Below are positions 22,609 through 33,800 of a stretch of 64,000 bases of DNA, one piece after another. Below the pieces are notes generated by a model. The model saw only the letters and a list, made by a program, of their open reading frames with translations, did no database searches and was not told the origin of the DNA. This DNA comes from Molossus alvarezi (lineage: Eukaryota; Chordata; Mammalia; Chiroptera; Molossidae): positions 7,150,001-7,214,000 of the forward strand of contig CM073886.1 of the NCBI GenBank assembly GCA_037176705.1, read 5' to 3'. Positions within the stretch are counted from its first letter, which is position 1; every line of letters begins with the position of its first letter. The position numbers and the translations under genes were made by a program.

Positions 22609-23416
22609 ACAGCTGGCTGGACGGGGCACACCGGCCCCCCGGGAAGGGCCTCTGAGAGAGCTGACTGGATGGGGCACACCAGCTCCCCGGAAGGGCCTCT
22701 GAGAGAGCTGGCTGGACGGGGCACGCCGGCCCCCCGGGAAGGGCCTCTGAGAGAGCTGGCTGGACGGGGCACACCAGCCCCCCGGAAGGGCCTCTGAGAG
22801 AGCTGGCTGGACGGGGCACACCAGCCCCCCGGGGAAGGGCCTCTGAGAGAGCTGGCTGGACGGGGCACACCAGCCCCCCGGAAGGGCCTCTGAGAGAGCT
22901 GGCTGGACGGGGCACACCAGCCCCCCGGGGAAGGGCCTCTGAGAGAGCTGGCTGGACGGGGCACACCAGCCCCGAGAGAGCTGGCTGGACGGGGCACACC
23001 AGCCCCCCGGGAAGGGCCTCTGAGAGAGCTGGCTGGACGGGGCACACCAGCTCCCCGGGAAGGGCCTCTGAGAGAGCTGGCTGGATGGGGCACACCGGCC
23101 CCCCGGGAAGGGCCTCTGAGAGAACTGACTGGACGGGGCACGCCGGCCCCCCGGGAAGGGCCTCTGAGAGAGCTGGCTGGACGGGGCACGCCGGCCCCCC
23201 GGGAAGGGCCTCTGAGAGAGCTGACTGGACGGGGCACGCCGGCCCCCCGGGAAGGGCCTCTGAGAGAGCTGGCTGGACGGGGCACACCGGCCCCCCGGAA
23301 GGGCCTCTGAGAGAGCTGGCTGGACGGGGCACACCAGCCCCCCGGAAGGGCCTCTGTGAGAGCTGGCTGGACGGGGCACACCGGCCCCCCGGAAGGGCCT
23401 CTGAGAGAGCTGTTCA
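22609..23416. repeat. Minisatellite, ~48-bp unit, about 17 copies
   Basis: Each unit starts with gagagagctg and ggctggacgggg and ends with cccgggaagggcctct. Unit length alternates 47, 48 and 49 bp depending on the C/G run at the ccgg junction. One unit near 22,960-22,975 is cut short. The lack of stops in several frames produces long open frames encoding 16-residue repeats on the - strand; these are not taken as genes. It lies ~1.2 kb past the SLC5A11 poly(A) site. Confidence 0.97.
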
Positions 23417-23899
23417 CGGGTGTGGCTGGGCCCCATGATAGCTCCTGGAAGGAGCCTGAGCTGGTGGCAGGGCAGGGCTCACAGCGAGACTGAGGGCCCC
23501 CCAAGGGCCGCAGGTGGGCAGTGGAAGGCCCAGGGGCCTCAGAGCACCCCAGCCAAGCCCCGGTGGCCACTCTGGACTGCCACACCGAGAGCTCCCTGTT
23601 GCTGGGGTCAGAAGTGATTTCAGAGGGTGCTGTCACGGGCACACTCAGGCCACTGCCCCAGCCTCCTGACGGCCTCCCTGCCTCCAGTCTCGCCCATTGT
23701 CCAGCCGCAGGCACAGAGCAAATCTGGCTGAGTCGCTCTCGGCTGAGACTCCACCGGTGCCCTCCCCAGACGCCCCGGCGGAGCCGAGAGCCAGGCCCCT
23801 CTCGCTGCAACTCGGACCTCTCTGCCTTTGGGGCTCAGGCCACACCTCACGCAGGTCTCCCCCCTCAGGGCCTAGCACAGTGGCCGACACACAGTGGGC

Positions 23900-24190
23900 T
23901 CCATGAGTATGGTTTCAAGTCCCCAATGAGGAGGTTTTTGCCTCTGCTCTTCCCTCTGCCCAAACTATCCTTCCTTCACCCCTGGTAAACTCCTAGCCTC
24001 TGCTTAAACATCACTTCCTCCAGGAAGGCCCCTGATCACTCCACTCCTACTGTGACATGTGCCGTCAAAGCCAGTATCCCATTTTGTTAATTACTTGTCT
24101 TCCCAACTGCGGCTTAAGTTCCTCAAGGGCAGAATGTCACTCACACTAAGGCCTAGCACAGCACCTGGCAAATGAATGAATGGATGACCT
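23900..24190 (+). mobile_element. L2 LINE 3'-end remnant
   Basis: The series ctcttccctctgcccaaact, cacttcctccaggaaggccc and cctagcacagcacctggcaa is the typical 3' end of the ancient L2 element. Confidence 0.65.
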
Positions 24191-24206
24191 TAAAACACAA
24201 ATGTCG

Positions 24207-24400
24207 CCCAGCTGGTGTGGCTCAGTGGTTGAGTGTCGACCCACGCATCAAGAAGTTGCCAGTTTGATTCCTGGTCAGGGCACACGCCCAGGTTGTGGGC
24301 CCCATCCCCAGTGAGGGGCGTGCAGGAGGCGGCCAGTCGATGTTCTCTGTCATCGATGTTCCCATCTCTCTCTCCCTTTCCCTTCCTCTAATGCGCACAC
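24207..24400 (+). mobile_element. VES-type SINE, diverged
   Basis: The head is cccagctggtgtggctcagt, followed by ttgattcctggtcagggcac, a cgatgttc box and a CT-rich end. No clear A-tail is left. Confidence 0.8.
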
Positions 24401-25399
24401 ACACGTCACCTGGCCCCTTACCTCACGCCCAGCAGCCACACCCCTCCCTGCACGGCTGCCCAGGTGCCTGCGGCCCAGGAACACCATTTCTGCATCGAGT
24501 TAGTTCCTTGAGGTCCAAGCGCGAGGAGGTGACCGAACGCAGACCAGTGTCCTCTGGCCTTAGGAACTGCCACTTCAAAGCGCTCCTTGCCCGCCATGGG
24601 CTCCGAGCTGCCCCGTGACAGCCCTCCCCTCTGGGAAGGGCTGGATCTGCCGCCCACGTCCACCTGATCCCGGCCGCACCCGCTCTTCTCCCAGCTCTGC
24701 TGCACCTCCCCCGGCAATGAGTGCAGCGGACTGTCACACCGTCCCTCATGCACGTACTGCCCTTGACAATTTCCAAACGCGGGGTGTCAGGCCTTCATGC
24801 TCCCGCCCCCTCACCTCACCACTGCCAGCCTCCCACTCCACCTGCAGCTGCCCCCGGCCACGCAGCCCCCCCCCCTCTCTGAGGCGCCTGCCTCCCCTCC
24901 ACACCGTCTCCGTTTCCTGGGTGCTGGTCTGCGGGCTCCCGGGCACCGAGGCCATGCTTGTAAGCGGCAGGTGGGCTCTGGAGGCCTCACCGCGTCCAGA
25001 AGGGTGAGCCCTCGGTCACCGGAGGACACACAGCCATGACTTATGAGACCGGGCTTCAAGTGCAGGCCCTCTATGATCGTGAAAGGCCATTCCCACCATG
25101 AAACGGCATGCAAATGTTTTTGGGTCATTCAAATGTAATTTATTAATATGCATAAAAACTGAATTCATATATAAGTAGAGAGGGCGAAAACCAAACCGTG
25201 GTGAATTTTTTGTACTTCCCAAAACATATTTGGTCCCAACGTTCTCTGTGTCATTTGTGATGTTTCGATGTACGTGATGGACAGACCCCAGGAAGACTGC
25301 AGTGACCCCCACTTCCTGGTGTAATCCCCTCCCCAGCTTTGACCCACTAGAACCCTGTGGCAAAGGGGTGGGATGTCAGTCCGCGGCGAATGACCTCAA

Positions 25400-25785
25400 C
25401 GAGTCACCTGAGACTGTCCTGCAGAAGACTCACTTTAAGAGATGGTCCTGATGGAGCAGCAGCCACACGGCGGACACCCACCACCGGGAACTAGGCGGAG
25501 TCTAGGTGGCAGCCAGGAGCTCCGGCCCGGCCCACAGCTACAAAGACATGAGTTCTGCCGACCCGGAGGAGCTGAGGCCTGGCGCCTCCCCCGTCGGACC
25601 TCCAGATGGGCCCCAGCCCCGGATGGCACCTTGACTGCAGCCTTGAGAGGCTGTGCAGGGGACCCAGCGAGCTGTGCTAGACTCCTGACCTGCAGAAACT
25701 GCAAGATCGTACGTGTGTGTTGTTTTGCGCCACCAAGTGTGTGGACATTTGTCATACAGCAGCAGATAACTGACACTGCAGGGTC
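25400..25785 (+). mobile_element. MLT1-type (MaLR) LTR remnant
   Basis: The order ggcagccaggagctccgg, agttctgccgacccggagga, cttgactgcagccttgagag, cctgcagaaactgcaagatc, and a tgttttgcgccaccaagtgt end matches MLT1 solo LTRs from memory. No retroviral coding sequence accompanies it. Confidence 0.65.
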
Positions 25786-26896
25786 TGTGACACCTGTGTG
25801 GATGTGAAGACGGATTGGTGGGGAGACTGGGGGAGACGGAGGCGCCGGAAGAGCTCTGCACCATGGAGATGGACAGCGGCCTCAATCTGGTGTTGACACC
25901 CACATGCACACACAGTCATTTTGTTTAGATTAGAACTGTTGAGGTGGGGAGATTGCAATAAACAACGGGAGAGTGAAAGCTAAATATTCTTAAGATGACG
26001 AGGGTACGGCTTGTATTGCAGAACCAGGGATAACAAAACACACGCTACGTTCTGGGAGGATGTGCACCATGGACTGTCCTGGTCCCCAGGCAACAGGCAC
26101 GACGTCCCAGCTTCCTCCTGAGCGGAGCTCGGGCAGCATGGGGGAGACGCCTCCAAGCTGCTCCAGGCACTGGGCTGGACAGCGGGCTCCCTGCAGCTCA
26201 GCACAGCTGGCATGTGGACGGAGGACGGGGAGGGTGAGCGAGCCCTGCACAAACGTGAGTGTAAGGTGCGGGGCAGGTGGGCCATAGGTAGATCTCAATG
26301 CAGTTCACGTAGAGTGCTTCGGGGCTCGGTGCACCTGAGTCAGGAGGAAAAAGGGACTGCCCTCTTTAGGCTAACCTTGCTGAGTTAATTCACAGTGGAA
26401 GGAGGCCCGGTGTGTGCCGGGATACACCGTGCCACGCACAGCAAGCAATCCTATGGATGGGATGGCTCAGGGCAGCCAATGCTGGCAGCATGCTCATTAC
26501 TCCTGAGACCAGCCAGCCTGGGCCGTGGGGAGGGGCTCTCCCTCGAACAGCCATCCCGTCTGCTGACCCCTCTTTGCTCCACTTCCCCATCAGCTCCTCC
26601 CAGTATCGCAGTCCCGGGAAATGGAGCTCCGGTGGAGAGCTGGCCCTGACTTCTGCATGAGGCTGCAGGGCAGGGGCCAGCCAGAGCCTACCTGTCTCTA
26701 GGTGGACAAGAAAGGGTGTCAGGACTGGTAAGAGCAAAAAGGGCCTCACCCAGGAAACCATCAGTGAGGGACAGTCAGCCAGGAGGTCCCTGAGGCACCT
26801 GGTGGCCGGTGTCACTGCTGTGACTTTGTTCTCTAGTCTTTCAAGAGTCTACAACAGGCTGCCCAGGCAGCCTGGCCACAATTCTGCTGTTTAAAT

Positions 26897-26902
<6 letters not shown>

Positions 26903-26941
<39 letters not shown>
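26903..26941. repeat. (CA)n microsatellite
   Basis: An almost pure run of about 19 CA units, just past the inferred 3' end of ARHGAP17. Confidence 0.95.
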
Positions 26942-26969
26942 AATTTTGCCTCCAAAAACAATCGAGTTT

Positions 26970-27691
26970 TCATATAAACCACAGAATATATTTAATTCAA
27001 ATTAAACATGGAACTAGAATAATGTTCGGTCCTTATCAAGTAGCCATTACATTGTTTTTAAAAAAGAACAGTACATTTCTTTCTACATTCTGCCAATCCA
27101 ACAAGGCACAAGTTACAAGTTACATCCAGTTTTCCGAGGTGACAGACCCAGCGTCGCCCTCAGTGCCCGGGGCTGCGAGGGTCAGGGACCCAGCGTCACC
27201 CTCAGTGCCCGGGCTGTGAGGGTCAGGGACCCAGCGTCGCCCCCAGTGCCCGGGCTGCGAGGGTCAGGGAGACCCAGACCACACTCCATGCGCAAGTCCC
27301 TGCAGCAAGCAGGAAGGCCCAGGGAGTGGAGGGAGGCGGCTGCACAGTGTGTGCTTCATCAGACGGGCAGCAACGCGCTGCTGCTTCTTCATTCCAAACT
27401 GTGGCTGGTGTCCCCGCACTGACAGCAGTGACGAGCTCGGCAGGGACGCCCTCTCCTCTCTGAGTCTCTGCAGTTCTGTTTGGCATGATTTCCTTCCTAG
27501 GTAGAGAAAGCCAACTTCTTCAGACACAGGTCATTCAGCTTTAAGGGTCAGCCTCCTCTGCTGCTGGGCTGTGAGAAGGCAAAGCCCTCCGTGGTCGAGC
27601 TTTCTCTTCCCTCCACTGAAAGCTGTTCACTGTTTGGTCTGCCTGCCCTGTTCCACAAAGGGGTGGGGAGGTCACGGGCCGGGGGCTTTCT
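26970..27691 (-). terminator. ARHGAP17: ARHGAP17 3' UTR with ATTAAA poly(A) signal
   Basis: Sequence downstream of the stop. On the - strand ATTAAA is at 26996-26991, and no AATAAA occurs before it, so the 3' end is inferred at about 26,970. A 41-42 bp tandem repeat (27,145-27,268) lies within this UTR. Confidence 0.65.
27145..27268. repeat. 41-42 bp tandem repeat in ARHGAP17 3' UTR, 3 copies
   Basis: Units start at 27145, 27187 and 27228 with gacccagcgtc, run through cagtgcccggg and end gagggtcagg. Differences between copies are few (a/g in gtcrcc and an extra g). Confidence 0.94.
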
Positions 27692-27822
27692 TCACAAGGC
27701 GGTGCTTTCTGTATCATTGTCCATGTCCAACAGAACGCGGCCGGGCAGGTCTCTGCTTGCTGAGTCCGAATGCATTTCAGGAAGGACGTTGCGAAGCGGT
27801 TCTGATACCCTAGAATTGGTGT
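27692..27822 (-). CDS. ARHGAP17: ARHGAP17 last coding exon
   Basis: The acceptor (gttttgtccag on the - strand) precedes 27822. It encodes [20 protein letters not shown] to [13 protein letters not shown] and a TGA at 27694-27692. The TAL end is a PDZ-binding motif. The intron before it is 8.4 kb. Confidence 0.97.
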
Positions 27823-30800
27823 CTGGACAAAACACACGAGACGGCATCAACACATGACCGCACCCAGGAGGCCACCCGAGGTGCCGAGAGTAAGACAGGC
27901 TGGAGAGTGGGAGCGTCAGCCCGGGCGCACATGTTCCCTTACCAGAGGCACCATTAGGCGGAGTCAGGTCTTTGAGACCCAGAGGCAGCCGCGTGGCACA
28001 GCCCCACCTCCTGCCCTGTGGTCCTTCCTGCCCTTCCTGGGAGCCCGGGACAAGAAAGGAGGCTGCATCTCATCAGCCTCCAGTGCGCCAGGTGAGCCCT
28101 GCTGGGCTGCAGGAACAGGTGCACTTCCCTGGGAGGGGCTCCCTCACTGCGGCTGAGACTCCCGCTGCTCATGCCGGACCACTCTGGGTTGCGGGGCTGA
28201 GCTGTGCACTGCAGGGTGTTTAACAGCATCCCGGCCCTCTACCCACCAGAGGCTGGTGGCACACAGCCCTCTCACCCACTGTGAGAACCAAAGATGTCTC
28301 CAGATACTGCCAAATGTCCCTTGGGGGACACCATTACCTCTGGTTGACAGTCACTAAGGTAGGTCACAAAGCTCCTGCAAGTATTTTCTCACCTGTTTCT
28401 AAAACTTACATCCCCTCTCCCCCTCACTTTTAAATGTCTTATGCGGACTGGAACTACTTTAGCAACAGCAAATATATGGTCCTCAAGCCACTGTCCCTCA
28501 CTCCATGCTCACAGGACACCCTAACCAACCACAGCCCTCCCTGCTGAGGTGACGCCCTTCTTCACTCACTCACGCAGATCCTCACTGCACCTGCCGCGTA
28601 CCAGGCACGGCCCCACCTGAGGACACAGCAGTGGGCCAGCCAGACACAGCTGTAATGGAGCCCGGGGCAGAACAGGGCCCTGGCCAAGCAGAGCATTTGC
28701 TTTTCTGGTAGATGTAGGTGCTAGCAAACAATGAGCCTCATTAGAGCTTTTGGGGCTGGGGCAAGAGAGAAGGGCAGTGTTCTATGTGCTGTGGCGTCAC
28801 TGTGCTGGGCCAGACCTCGTGCAGGGAGCGGGAGGACTGGCGTGGGAGGCGGGCGTGCTGGGCTCTCCTCTGTGCGCAGGAGCTGCTTGGGCAGCACTTC
28901 TATCTGCCCGCCCCACAGGCAGAGCTGGCCATGCAGGTGCACCTCTGGGGGCTCACTGCTCTGAGGCTGGCTCCTGCCCCCACAGGTCCCCGTAGCCCTG
29001 AGCTGCTAAGATCCACTGACCCCTAGGGGTGCCCCTTTGCTCACATGGAGTCCTGGGTTGGCGGGCCTGTCCCTCAAGATTTTCTGTGCACCACAACTCA
29101 GAAATTTCTAGATTTGTGAAGGTGGCAGGGTGTCAAAGAGTTCAGGTGCTGAACGCCATTTCAGACAATACGGTCTAATGATAACTATAACACCAACGGC
29201 ACCACTCTGAATTGCACCCCCAATGGTACAGTAGGGGGGTCCAGTGCACAGAATAGAGGATGGCTTGAATTTGTCCTCAGCAGAAAGGAATCCACAGGGC
29301 AGGGACTGTGTTTGTCTTGTCCACAGTGCCTAGAACAGTGACTGGTTAATAGCAGAAGCTCAGTAAATTTTGTGGCTGGCCAGTTGGATGGACGAAAAAA
29401 TGGATGGAGGAAGGAACAAATGAATAGATGACGAGTCATCTACCCCAACCGCCTTCCCATTCCTTTCTTTCTACAGCCTCAGGTAAAGCAGCAGCATGTC
29501 TCAAAGACGAGCCTGGCACAAGAGCCATCACAAATTCAGCCCGTCCAGAGTGAACAGGACAAGCCCGGCAGGAGCCGCCCGGGCTGCGCGATGCAGGGGA
29601 GCGCACACCAACTGGATCCCTGCCGCTGACACCTGTCTGCGTGCAAACTCGGCACCTACCAGCCACAGGAGTCTTCAGAGGGTAAACTCGCTTTGTCATA
29701 CACCACATCTAAATCCTGGATTTGCACTTTTCTGAATGTCTCTGGCTCTATCTATGATGAACACACACGACTTATACTCAGAAGTTCCTTTCCTCTCCGC
29801 CTGGCTTACCTGAGGTTAGCAGGTATGTTTCTTCCCCAGCCCGTCTCTCTTACGTGGATCATTTCTTAAAAGAAAGCCACACGTCTGTTTGCACACAAAG
29901 AGCAGCAAGAACCACAGCATGTGTGCGGAGCCATCTTCAGAGCGAGACCAGTCCCCGTCAGAGGCTGACCGTGTCAGTGCTGCGGTCAGGTATGGTGTAG
30001 GTGCACACATCACAGTCTCTCTCAGGACCCTGGGCAGCACTGGGCCCGCCGAGATAAGGAAGGGACAGGCCACCCTGAGAACCTTGCCTGCAGTGCCAAG
30101 GCCAGAGCATTGAAGCCAGGCCGCCTGGACCCTGGACTCTGTTATATCGGCATCACACGCTCCCTCCTCCCCAAAGGGGTTTGTATGTCCTTTGGTGAGG
30201 GTCTTGAGACAGAAGACTGTATCTGAGAAGACAACGTGTTGCGTCTTAAACAGTCTGGTTCATTCTAGTAAAAAGGTTATTTTAGAAAAATTTATAACAC
30301 TTCTAAAACTCCAGGCTGTGAACTGACGTAAGGCCCACTTTCCATTATGTGTGCATTCCTAGAGGGGCTGGTCTCTGAGCACAGGCTGCTGGGAGCCGAG
30401 TTCACACGGCAGGTATGACACTAACAAAACAAACCAGACGGACAGAGAAAGAGCTGGAAGAGCCTCAGCTCAGGCAGCATGTGAGGTGGCTCCTGCTGAT
30501 CTGGGTTCCGGCAACCAGGTCCCTCCTTTCCTGACTACCTTAGTCCAGGAGGTGTCCCTCTGGGGCCAGGGCTGGGCCTCTGCGGTTTAGGGTATGGTCC
30601 TGGAAGACTTCTCTCTCACGTCAACAATCTTCATTATGTGCATAGGTTTAAGTCCAGCCTCTAAATCTCCAAGGTTATTCTGACAGCCACTTCGACAGAT
30701 TATCGAATACAAACACATTCTTGAAATTAAACAACTGCAGGTCAGTCAACCCCTCCCCACCACTCACTCCTCTCCCCTAAACTGGAGCCTGTGGGAGTGA

Positions 30801-33800
30801 CTTCTTCCTACCCCCCTTCAGATTTCTAGGGCTGTGAGGCTTCCGGTCTGTGACAGCTGTGAACCAAGCCTCTGCCATGTTAGTCACAGGAGATGCTGCT
30901 CACTGTGACATGACTCTGATGTCTACTTAGAAAAAGCAAACTGCAAACAGAGGCCACTTAAATGTCCAACTATAAGCAATAATACATCTGCTTAACAACA
31001 TACTTTGCAACCATCAAAAAGATGGTTGTAAAACTACATATAAAATGGGAAAGAACATTTGATGTAAAGTAAAATAAAAATGCAAGACCTGCATATGCCA
31101 AATAATTTTGATAATGTACTCTCTTGCCTTTTAGAAAAATAAAAAAAATTTAGAAGAAAAAATAATAGAATATGAATATTAGACTTCTTCAATTGCAAAA
31201 GGGTAATTTCTTATTATTTTTGGTCCCCAATCTGCTTTAATATCTATGCTGACATTTTAACGCATTACTTTCATGATATAAAAATAGTTTAATTTTAAAA
31301 AGAGATCACTGAGAACCAGCACGGTGTCAGTTTTTACTGACCCTTAGGAGTGGCTGGTCCCACCGCCAGGCAGTGGGCGAGTGATCATGGCGATTCTCAG
31401 GCTCCCGAGATGAAGAAAAGCCTTCCTGCAAGCCTTGTCTTTTCCACCCACCGCTACATGGTGCACAGAATCCAGGTGTGAGCACCTGGGCTCCCGACCT
31501 CTTGTGGCTGGGTCCCAGCAGGCTGGGTCAGGCATACAAGTTTTAAAATGTTTACATATGACATAACTGATTTATCTCCTTTTTTCTAGAGAAAATGATG
31601 ACAAATAGCTGCCAAGTATTTGGACCCACTGTGTATTAAGAACTAAGATGCTTTTCTGATTTCATCAAATGCAATCCCTCCGACAATAATTCTCACAAAC
31701 GTCCCCGTGTCACAGAGCACCCAGGTCGTGCCTGCCCAGCATTACATAGGAGCTGCAGTCGAACTCGGGCGTGTCCAACTCAGTGCGTGCTTCCTACGGC
31801 ACCTCCTGCCGCACCTCCTGCCCCACCTCCTGCCGCCCGGCAGAGAGAAGAGTGGGAACTGGAGAAGCACCAGGCAGCCTGCGGCCCGTCACACCTGGGA
31901 ACACGGCATCGGAGCGCTGACAGCAAGCAGGACACATAGGCCAGCCTCCTTTGCACATGCACTGTTAGTGGGGATGCACAGACAGGGTTAGAGTGACTGG
32001 TTAGTAACTGGCATTAGTGCACAAACATGATCATAAAGTAGCAAAAATGCTTTGGCCAATCAGGTGCCTTTTCCTTACCATTAAATATTCCAATTTCAGT
32101 TCTGACTGATTATGGCAGGTCATACATCTAAATTATTTAATAAAATGTTTAAGTTAGAACACTCTTTGCTAAAATCTATTACATTAGAAACAGCAAGATG
32201 CAAACTCTTTCTTGTGACGCTAACACCCTACTACTTTGGAAGAAACAATGAAGAGACTCCAATGGCAGTGGCAGATTTGCCGCGTCCCGGGTGCTGCGCT
32301 GAGCGGCCAGCAGCCGCAGCCACACCTGTGTGCCACGCTCTCCCCCAAGAGCTTGTTTCCATCCCCAGCCTCAGTTCAGCTTTCTAAGATTAAGTGCTCT
32401 CGACAAACAACTCATCGGGAGCAATCTGTCTGCACTGAGTCCCCCAGGCGGGAGCCCAACGTCATGACAAAGGGGCTGCTCCCCTTCCTGAAGCGCCCAG
32501 TGGTCACATCCAAGAATGGCTCCCAGCAGCAGAACCGACACGCACGACTCTCAAATGCCAAACACTGGTCTTGTGTGCGCGTCTACTGGCAATCCAGGGG
32601 ACTTTAACAAGTTAAAAGTTAATTCTGTAATACAAAGGTAATGGTGGGGACCAGGAATTTCTTGAGTTAGGAAAATTCATAGCATAGATTGGCTGTTAAA
32701 TATTTAGCTAATATCCCAAGGAAAATTACTTTTACTATATATTTCCACTTAACTGATGCTTGTGAAGTACAGAGTATTACAGTGTTGAAGCAGATAAAAA
32801 AAGAAAATAATCTTCTGGAATAAACACACCCCAAGTAACAACGGTATTAAAGAACAGACATAATTCTACTTCATAGCCTTTCATCTAAATAAAAGGAAAA
32901 GTCTGGGGAATAAAAATAACCTTTTCAGAGGACTGGACACCTGTGGGTCTCCAACCGCCCCGCGAGCACACTGGTTGGCAAGCAAAGGCGGGACCTGAAG
33001 GGATCACGGACTAGAGCCAGCCCCTGGGACACACATTCTGATGTGTCTCAAATACCAATGTGTTACGGGCACAGCCTTGGTTAGGGTCACGCTGTGACTT
33101 CCACAAATGGGCAGCCTTTGACTTGGGCTCAGCTCCAAGGAGTCAGGAAGGCAGACCACGCCTGTTCCCTCCTCCATGTCTTATGGGTCGGGCTCCTATT
33201 TTCCCCTCTGGTTTCTTCAGAGAGTCTTGCTCAGACCCAAGCTGTGAACAGTCTGGCTAAGCAGCCGCTAAAGGCTCAAGGCTCCGATCGGCTGATGAGA
33301 GCACTCTGCACGTGAGAGCCTTATGCCATCAAACGTGGACCCAAGGCAAGATTCAGGTGGGCCTCTTGGCACCTTTAGAAGCTCCTATGGTTTGCCCTGG
33401 CCGGTTTTGCTCAGTGGTTAGCGCGTTGGCCTGCGGACGGGAAAGTCCTGGGTTTGGTTCCCGCTAAGGCCATGTACCTAGGTTGCAGTTTGTCCCTGGT
33501 CCTGGTTGGGGTCGTGTGGGTGGCAGCCACTCGATATGTCTCTCTCATATCAATGTTTCTCTCTGTCTCTTCCTCCTTCTCTCCCTCCCGCTCTATCTGA
33601 GGATAAAATGCAAACTGTCCTCAGGTGAGGATAGAAAAAATAAAGAAATAAAAAAATAAAAGCTCATGTGGTTTAAGAAAGCAATGTAAGCATGCTAGAA
33701 TGCAAAGGGATTTAGTAAGGGATATTTGGAAGAAGATTTTTGTTTTGGGTCCTGAAAATGAAAAACATTACATTAAGCAGCTCCATGCAGTTAACTTGCA

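Larger units (their letters stand above)
21377..26969. other. Intergenic region between convergent SLC5A11 and ARHGAP17
   Basis: No gene is supported here. It contains a VES SINE (21,567-21,819), a 17-unit minisatellite (22,609-23,416), an L2 remnant (~23,900-24,190), a VES-like SINE (24,207-24,400), an MLT1-type LTR (~25,400-25,780) and a (CA)n run at 26,903-26,941. The stretch 25,060-25,260 is AT-rich in an otherwise GC-rich region and is unassigned. Confidence 0.8.

Noticed and set aside
22609..23416. CRISPR-like array
   Set aside because: Units are contiguous without unique spacers and the genome is mammalian; it is a minisatellite.
22223..23810. Long - strand open frames (up to ~410 codons) with repeats like ALSEALPGGPACPVQP
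   Set aside because: They are produced by the ~48-bp minisatellite. Three overlapping frames are open at once, unit-length changes shift the frame, and no splice or family evidence exists.
25016..25363. - strand open frame containing ITNDTENV, similar to the ARHGAP17 C-terminus
   Set aside because: Only a few residues resemble NDTEST. The true last exon with full match and correct splice phase is at 27,692-27,822.
32236..32607. 123-codon + strand open frame
   Set aside because: No family resemblance; Gln/Arg/Pro-biased translation of GC-rich intron sequence. Kept as unassigned intron.
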